From: Hydrogenophaga sp.
GTDB lineage: Bacteria; Pseudomonadota; Gammaproteobacteria; Burkholderiales; Burkholderiaceae_C
Assembly (NCBI RefSeq): GCF_018780385.1
Contig: NZ_JADMJO010000051.1
Location: forward strand, 1-41,641
Direction: 5' to 3'
Length of the DNA stretch: 41,641 nucleotides
A model generated the notes under the pieces. That model saw only the letters and a program-made list of their open reading frames with translations, had not been told where the DNA came from and made no database searches. Made by a program: the position numbers and the translations under genes. Positions 36,092 through 41,641 of the stretch are shown piece by piece (the stretch's first letter is position 1; every line of letters starts with the position of its first letter).

Positions 36092-37384
36092 ATGAAAACC
36101 CAACGCGTCCTCACCGGCATCACCACCTCGGGCACGCCCCATCTGGGCAACTACGTGGGCGCCATCCGCCCCACGGTGCGCGCCAGCCGCCTGGCCGAGG
36201 TCGAGAGCTTCTACTTCCTGGCCGACTACCACGCGCTCATCAAGGTGGGCGAGCCCGCGCGCGTGCAGCGCTCCACGCTGGAAATTGCCGCCACCTGGCT
36301 GGCCTGCGGGCTCGATCCCGACAAGGTCACCTTCTACCGCCAGTCCGACATCCCCGAGATTCCCGAGCTCACCTGGTTCCTGACCTGTGTGACCGGCAAG
36401 GGCGTGCTCAATCGCGCGCACGCCTACAAGGCCTCGGTCGACAAGAACACCGCGGCCAACGTGGACCCGGACGCTGGCGTCACCGCCGGTCTCTTCATGT
36501 ACCCGGTGCTGATGGCGGCCGACATCCTCATGTTCAACGCGCACCAGGTGCCGGTGGGGCGTGACCAGATCCAGCACATCGAGATGGCGCGCGACATCGC
36601 GGCCAGCTTCAACCACCTCTACGGCGAGCACTTCACGCTGCCCGAGGCCGCCATCGAAGAAAACGTGGCCACCCTGCCCGGGCTTGACGGCCGCAAGATG
36701 AGCAAGAGCTACGACAACACCATCCCGCTATTTGCGCCGCGCGAGCAGTTGAAGAAACTCATCATGGGCATCGTGACCGACTCGCGCTCACCCGGCGAGC
36801 CCAAGTCCACCGATGGCTCGGCGCTGTTCCAGCTGTACCAGGCCTTTGCCTCGGCCGATGAAACCGCAGCACTGGCGAAGGCCTACGCAGACGGCATTGC
36901 CTGGGGCGAGGCCAAGCAGGTCCTGTTCGAACGCCTGGACCAGGAAATTGCACCGCTCCGCTTGGTCTACGACGAATTGATCCACGAGCCCGTGCGGATT
37001 GAAAAGACCTTGAAAGCAGGCGCTGAAAAAGCACGCGCCATCGCCACCCCATTCACATCAAAACTGCGCCATGCCGTCGGCTTGCGTCCGCTTCAGGTGG
37101 CGGCGGCTCCCGTGGTCAGCAAGGGCAGCAAGAGTGCCACCCCCAGTTTCAAGCAATACCGGGAACAGGACGGCCTGTTCTATTTCAAGCTGCTCGACGC
37201 CCAGGGCGCGCTTCTGCTGCAAAGCACCGGTTTCGCCGCTCCCCGCGATGCGGCTCAAGCCATGCTGCGCCTGCAGCGCGAAGGCAACGTGGCGCTGGAA
37301 GCCCTGTCGGGCCAGCTGGCGTCCCGTGGCGACCCTGCGTCCGTGTCGGCTGCCCTGCAGTCCTTCGGCGAGCAGACCGACTGA
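36092..37384 (+). CDS. trpS: tryptophanyl-tRNA synthetase with C-terminal DUF1508-like extension
   Basis: A 430-residue class Ic aminoacyl-tRNA synthetase. The HIGH-like motif is TPHLGNYVGAI (H17-N20) and KMSKS is at 202-206; the tryptophan pocket lies in ASVDKNTAANVDPDAGVTAGLFMYPVLMAADIL. The enzyme normally ends near residue 340. Here ~85 residues follow, with a Ser/Lys/Ala linker then FKQYREQDGLFYFKLLDAQGALLLQSTGFAAPRDAAQAML, which has the strand-turn-helix look of a DUF1508/YegP unit. No terminator with a good T tract was found after the stop. Confidence 0.95.
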   Translation: MKTQRVLTGITTSGTPHLGNYVGAIRPTVRASRLAEVESFYFLADYHALIKVGEPARVQRSTLEIAATWLACGLDPDKVTFYRQSDIPEIPELTWFLTCVTGKGVLNRAHAYKASVDKNTAANVDPDAGVTAGLFMYPVLMAADILMFNAHQVPVGRDQIQHIEMARDIAASFNHLYGEHFTLPEAAIEENVATLPGLDGRKMSKSYDNTIPLFAPREQLKKLIMGIVTDSRSPGEPKSTDGSALFQLYQAFASADETAALAKAYADGIAWGEAKQVLFERLDQEIAPLRLVYDELIHEPVRIEKTLKAGAEKARAIATPFTSKLRHAVGLRPLQVAAAPVVSKGSKSATPSFKQYREQDGLFYFKLLDAQGALLLQSTGFAAPRDAAQAMLRLQREGNVALEALSGQLASRGDPASVSAALQSFGEQTD

Positions 37385-37630
37385 ACCCGCGTGACCCCGA
37401 CACAGCCATGCCCCCGCAGAAAGCCTCAGCGAAGGGTGTTTTCTTTTGGGTAACATCCCGCCTCCCATGCGCGTACCATGTGGGGTATTCGATGGAAGCC
37501 CACGCCGCGCGACGCATATCGTGCAACAAGTCCCATCTCAGGACTGATTTCGCCGGAGGCGTCTATCGCCAAAGGTTAAAGTTGCCGATATGCTCTTCGG
37601 TTGAAACCATTACTACCAGCACAGCCCGAT
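37385..37630 (+). other. intergenic region before the response regulator
   Basis: A 246-base gap with lower GC towards its right end. It has T-rich stretches (GTTTTCTTTT at 37438-37447) and a possible -10 TATGCT near 37589, but no convincing promoter, terminator or small gene. Confidence 0.4.
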
Positions 37631-38224
37631 ATGAGTATTTTTGTTATTGACGACCACCCGCTCATGCGTGAAGCCGTCGTCATGCTGCTTCGCCGCCTTC
37701 GGGCCTCGACCCAGGTGATTGAACTCGAGCGGCTGGCGTCCGTGAGCAAGGCCATCGCCGAACATGGTGAGCCAGAGCTGGTTTGCCTCGACCTCAAACT
37801 GCCCGACACCAACGGCGTGTCCGGTGTGCGCGAAGTCCGCCAGATGTTGCCCGATACATCGCTGATTGTGCTGTCGGCATCACCCTCATCCGACTACGAA
37901 GACCTGGCCCGCGAAGCCGGCGCCGACGCCTATGTGGAAAAGTCGGCCGGAGCCGCACAGATCGCGAAGGTGCTGCGCGAATTCCTGACCGAAGAAGTGG
38001 AAGACGAAAACGCCCCCACCATTCCGGACAAGCTCTCCAAACGCCAGAAACAGCTGCTGGTCATGCTGGACCGTGGCCTGAGCAACCGCGACATTGCCGA
38101 ACAACTGCAGATCAGTGAGCACACCGTCAAGGTGCACCTGTGGCGCCTGTTCCGCCGCCTCAACGTCAAGAGCCGCTCGCAGGCCAGCCACCTCGCTCGC
38201 ACCGCTGGTTTGCTGGACCTCTGA
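37631..38224 (+). CDS. NarL/FixJ-family response regulator
   Basis: A 197-residue two-component regulator. The receiver domain (1-120) has acidic residues D7, D8, phosphoacceptor D54 in CLDLKLPD, S82 and K104. A LuxR-type helix-turn-helix follows (about 136-195: LSKRQKQLLVMLDRGLSNRDIAEQLQISEHTVKVHLWRLFRRL). ATG 37631 gives the standard MSIFVIDDHP start; an in-frame start at 37601 is less likely. The convergent histidine kinase 27 nt downstream is its probable partner. Target genes cannot be named. Confidence 0.92.
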   Translation: MSIFVIDDHPLMREAVVMLLRRLRASTQVIELERLASVSKAIAEHGEPELVCLDLKLPDTNGVSGVREVRQMLPDTSLIVLSASPSSDYEDLAREAGADAYVEKSAGAAQIAKVLREFLTEEVEDENAPTIPDKLSKRQKQLLVMLDRGLSNRDIAEQLQISEHTVKVHLWRLFRRLNVKSRSQASHLARTAGLLDL

Positions 38225-38234
38225 TCCAGCGGCG

Positions 38235-38267
38235 GCGCAGCGCGCCCGTGATCAGGCCGCGCTGCGC
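38235..38267. other. 10-bp inverted repeat between response regulator and histidine kinase
   Basis: GCGCAGCGCG (38235-38244) and CGCGCTGCGC (38258-38267) pair perfectly around a 13-nt loop containing the kinase stop codon. There is no T tract; it may protect both converging mRNAs. Confidence 0.5.
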
Positions 38268-39682
38268 ACCACCGTGGGTTCAGGCATCCCGGTGGCTTCC
38301 TGCTGGGTAAAGGCCGGCAGCATCACCCTGAAGACACTGCCCCGGTTTGCCTCCGACGTCAGGGCCAGCTGGTAGCCCATCAGCGACGCGAGCTTGGACA
38401 CGATCGTCAAACCCAGGCCCAGACTGTCCTCGGTGCCTTGGTGCTGGGACACACGAAAGAACTCCTGAAAGATCGCTTGCTGGTGCTCGCGGGCAATGCC
38501 CACGCCTGTGTCCCAGACTTCGAACACCAGCATGTCCTCGCGCTGACGCAACGCCAGCAACACGCCACCTTGGTGGGTGTGCCGCAGCGCGTTGGACACC
38601 AGATTGCCCAGAATGCGACGCAGCACCACGGGATCCGACCACAGCGTGGTGGGCCGCGTGTGGGAACGCAGCCGCAGAGACTTGCCCACCGCCACCGGCT
38701 CGAACTGCAACGACAGATCAGCGAACAGTTTCTCCACGTCCACGTGCTGCAACCGCACCTTGTAGTTGCCTGCATCGATGCGTGTCAGGTCGAACAGCGA
38801 ATCAAACAACTCGTTGATGGCGCGGGTGGACTGAAGAATGCGCGGCGCGATGTCGCGTGCCATTTCGGGCTCGGTGGCCAGCCAGTCGGCATAAAGGCTG
38901 AGTGCGTGCACCGGCTGCCGCAAGTCGTGGGCAGCCGAAGCCAGAAAGCGGTTTTTGGTGGCCACCGCACGCAACGAGGCGCGTGTCTGCAGTGTGAGCG
39001 AGTCGATCAGCTCCTGGTTGGAGAACTGCAACTCAAAACTGGCCCGGTGCACCTCGTGCATGCGTGTTCCCGTCATGAACAGCAAACCCCAGAACGCCAC
39101 CAGGAGAGCCATGAGGACCAGTCCGGTCTGCATTGCCCCGGCCGGCTGGGGCAACAGCACCATGACGACGACCAGACTCAAGAGCACCGAGAGCATGAGT
39201 GCGTTGGCATAAGTGCGGTAGACCGGCAGGTAGGCGCTGAAGGACGTGAGCGTGAGAAGCCCCTGACCCAGCACCACCAGCGCGCAAACGAACTGGGTGG
39301 CGATGGGTGCCTGTTGGTAACTCAGCAGCACCGGCCCGCCCCACAGCAGGGCCACAGCGGCCCAACTCCAGTGGTAGCGGTTGATGAAGGTGATGCGCTG
39401 CGGTCCTTCCAAGCTGTCGTGGCGCAAACGGTAGATGCCGATCAGGCGGTAGCGGTAGACCAGCATCGCCAGCATCAGCGCGGTCCAGATCAGAAGGCCG
39501 ACGGTGTTGACGTCTCCCGCCATCATGTAGACGAGCAGCGGCAGCGAGAGCGTGGCTGCCAGCAACGATGGGCCCATGTTGTCCATCAACACGCCGATGA
39601 GTTGCGAATTCACCCAATGGTCACGCACTTCCGGCGATGCCGGCACGTGTTGGTAAGTCGCGGGTTGGGTGTCGACGAGCAT
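38252..39682 (-). CDS. membrane sensor histidine kinase
   Basis: A 476-residue kinase. Six predicted helices (about 38-205) form the sensor region with almost no periplasmic domain, so it may sense membrane or lipid-soluble signals. A coiled coil leads to the H-box AAHDLRQPVHAL (H252), the N-box ILGNLVSNALRHT, G-boxes DTGVGIA and SLGLGLTIV, and the ATPase domain end VFRVMLPAF. The HDLRQP H-box is typical of HisKA kinases that pair with short LuxR-type regulators such as the convergent neighbour. The start is ATG 39682; an ATG 36 nt upstream is also in frame. Confidence 0.9.
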   Translation of the reverse strand: MLVDTQPATYQHVPASPEVRDHWVNSQLIGVLMDNMGPSLLAATLSLPLLVYMMAGDVNTVGLLIWTALMLAMLVYRYRLIGIYRLRHDSLEGPQRITFINRYHWSWAAVALLWGGPVLLSYQQAPIATQFVCALVVLGQGLLTLTSFSAYLPVYRTYANALMLSVLLSLVVVMVLLPQPAGAMQTGLVLMALLVAFWGLLFMTGTRMHEVHRASFELQFSNQELIDSLTLQTRASLRAVATKNRFLASAAHDLRQPVHALSLYADWLATEPEMARDIAPRILQSTRAINELFDSLFDLTRIDAGNYKVRLQHVDVEKLFADLSLQFEPVAVGKSLRLRSHTRPTTLWSDPVVLRRILGNLVSNALRHTHQGGVLLALRQREDMLVFEVWDTGVGIAREHQQAIFQEFFRVSQHQGTEDSLGLGLTIVSKLASLMGYQLALTSEANRGSVFRVMLPAFTQQEATGMPEPTVVRSAA

Positions 39683-39798
39683 GGGTGGGTGGAATGCGGC
39701 AGTGGCGCATTGTCTCACCCACCTCGGGCAACTGGCGCGCAGACATCCCGTCGTTTTGCGCCTGCTATACTCGCCGGTTCGCGATGAAGACCGACACC

Positions 39799-39888
<90 letters not shown>

Positions 39889-39892
39889 CGTG

Positions 39893-39921
39893 AAAAAGCC
39901 ACCGGACCCGGTGGCTTTTTT
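39893..39921. terminator. bidirectional terminator between tRNA-Ser and serS
   Basis: AAAAAGCCACCG / CGGTGGCTTTTTT: a 7-bp GC stem flanked by A and T tracts, able to end tRNA-Ser (rightward) and serS (leftward). Confidence 0.9.
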
Positions 39922-39952
39922 GTGGGCGAAACCTGCCTTGTTCAAGCCGGCT

Positions 39953-41314
<1,362 letters not shown>

Positions 41315-41641
41315 TCAGCGCAGGTGCTGCAGCGGCGCGGCGTCTTCGCCGTCCATCTTCAGGCCTTTGGGCAGCGGGAACTTGATGGTCTCGGTCAGGC
41401 CGTCCATGGTGCGCACGGAGAGGGCGCCCAGTGCCTTGATGCGCTCGATCACCTGGCGTACCAGAATCTCGGGCGCAGATGCGCCGGCGGTGAGACCCAC
41501 GCGGCTCTTGCCTTCGAACCACTCGGCGCGCAGCTCATCGGCGTTGTCGACCATGTGGCTGACCGTGCCGAGCTTGAGCGCGACTTCGCGCAGGCGGTTG
41601 CTGTTGGAGCTGGTGGGGCTGCCCACCACGATCACGATGTC
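41315..41641 (-). CDS. ispH: 4-hydroxy-3-methylbut-2-enyl diphosphate reductase (5' partial)
   Basis: The C-terminal ~108 residues of IspH (LytB), the last enzyme of the non-mevalonate isoprenoid pathway; the rest lies beyond the right edge. DIVIVVGSPTSSNSNRL is the conserved substrate/Fe-S region, and GLTAGASAPEILVRQVIERI carries a catalytic-site SAPE motif. The tail EDAAPLQHLR ends the protein. It lies upstream of serS on the same strand, as in many betaproteobacteria. Confidence 0.95.
   Translation of the reverse strand, partial: DIVIVVGSPTSSNSNRLREVALKLGTVSHMVDNADELRAEWFEGKSRVGLTAGASAPEILVRQVIERIKALGALSVRTMDGLTETIKFPLPKGLKMDGEDAAPLQHLR

Noticed and set aside
37432..37448. terminator after trpS
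   Set aside because: A T-rich run is present, but the preceding bases form only a 3-bp stem (CCT/AGG).
38438..39787. 449-codon open frame antisense to the histidine kinase
   Set aside because: His/Gln/Arg-rich shadow with no domain; the kinase motifs on the other strand are unambiguous.

Overview
The window is ordinary, gene-dense, GC-rich chromosome from a betaproteobacterium of the order Burkholderiales, most likely the family Comamonadaceae (Hydrogenophaga-like). The assignment is inferred from the hemCDXY/ppc block, the rluC/rne pair with a betaproteobacterial RNase E tail, the DUF3348-DUF802-OmpA-DUF2894 cluster, and a Comamonadaceae-style dispersed repeat between two ABC genes. No prophage, transposase, integrase or CRISPR array was seen. 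The first gene (DUF1653 protein) and the last (ispH) are cut by the window edges.

Layout. 1-3.4 kb: a DUF1653/oxidoreductase-like protein, a PA0069-type radical SAM protein under a near-consensus LexA box, and a YadGH-type ABC exporter whose two genes are bridged by a repeat. 3.5-4.6 kb: an orphan TRAP solute-binding protein. 4.7-8.6 kb: a tightly overlapping four-gene operon DUF3348 - DUF802 (MotA/ZorA-like) - OmpA/MotB (ZorB-like) - DUF2894. This is the most interesting locus: it looks like an ion-driven envelope motor with two cytoplasmic partners of unknown function. 8.7-12.3 kb: glycerate 2-kinase and hydroxypyruvate isomerase, divergent from 8-oxoguanine deaminase (purine/glyoxylate salvage). 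12.4-14.5 kb: a chemoreceptor and a secreted Cache-domain protein behind a sigma-28-type promoter. 14.6-20.2 kb: an Lrp-type regulator divergent from an EamA transporter, a small membrane protein with an esterase, a hydratase, an acyl-CoA synthetase and a low-molecular-weight tyrosine phosphatase.

20.3-25.5 kb: an H-NS-family protein and rluC, divergent from rne, which has a leader of about 550 nt rich in hairpins. 25.5-29.9 kb: hemY-hemX-hemD-hemC in one overlapping leftward operon (tetrapyrrole synthesis), divergent from ppc (30.1-32.9 kb). 32.9-37.4 kb: a rightward run of a PHP phosphatase (YciV/Rnm type), an EamA transporter, a YciO/Sua5 protein, an M50 membrane protease and trpS with an added C-terminal domain. 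37.6-39.7 kb: a convergent response regulator/histidine kinase pair. 39.8-41.6 kb: tRNA-Ser(CGA), then serS and ispH on the minus strand; tRNA-Ser and serS share a bidirectional terminator.

Several genes (PHP protein, YciO protein, serS) have a -10-like hexamer exactly 6 nt before the start codon, suggesting leaderless mRNAs. All names come from reading protein motifs by eye; no database search was run.
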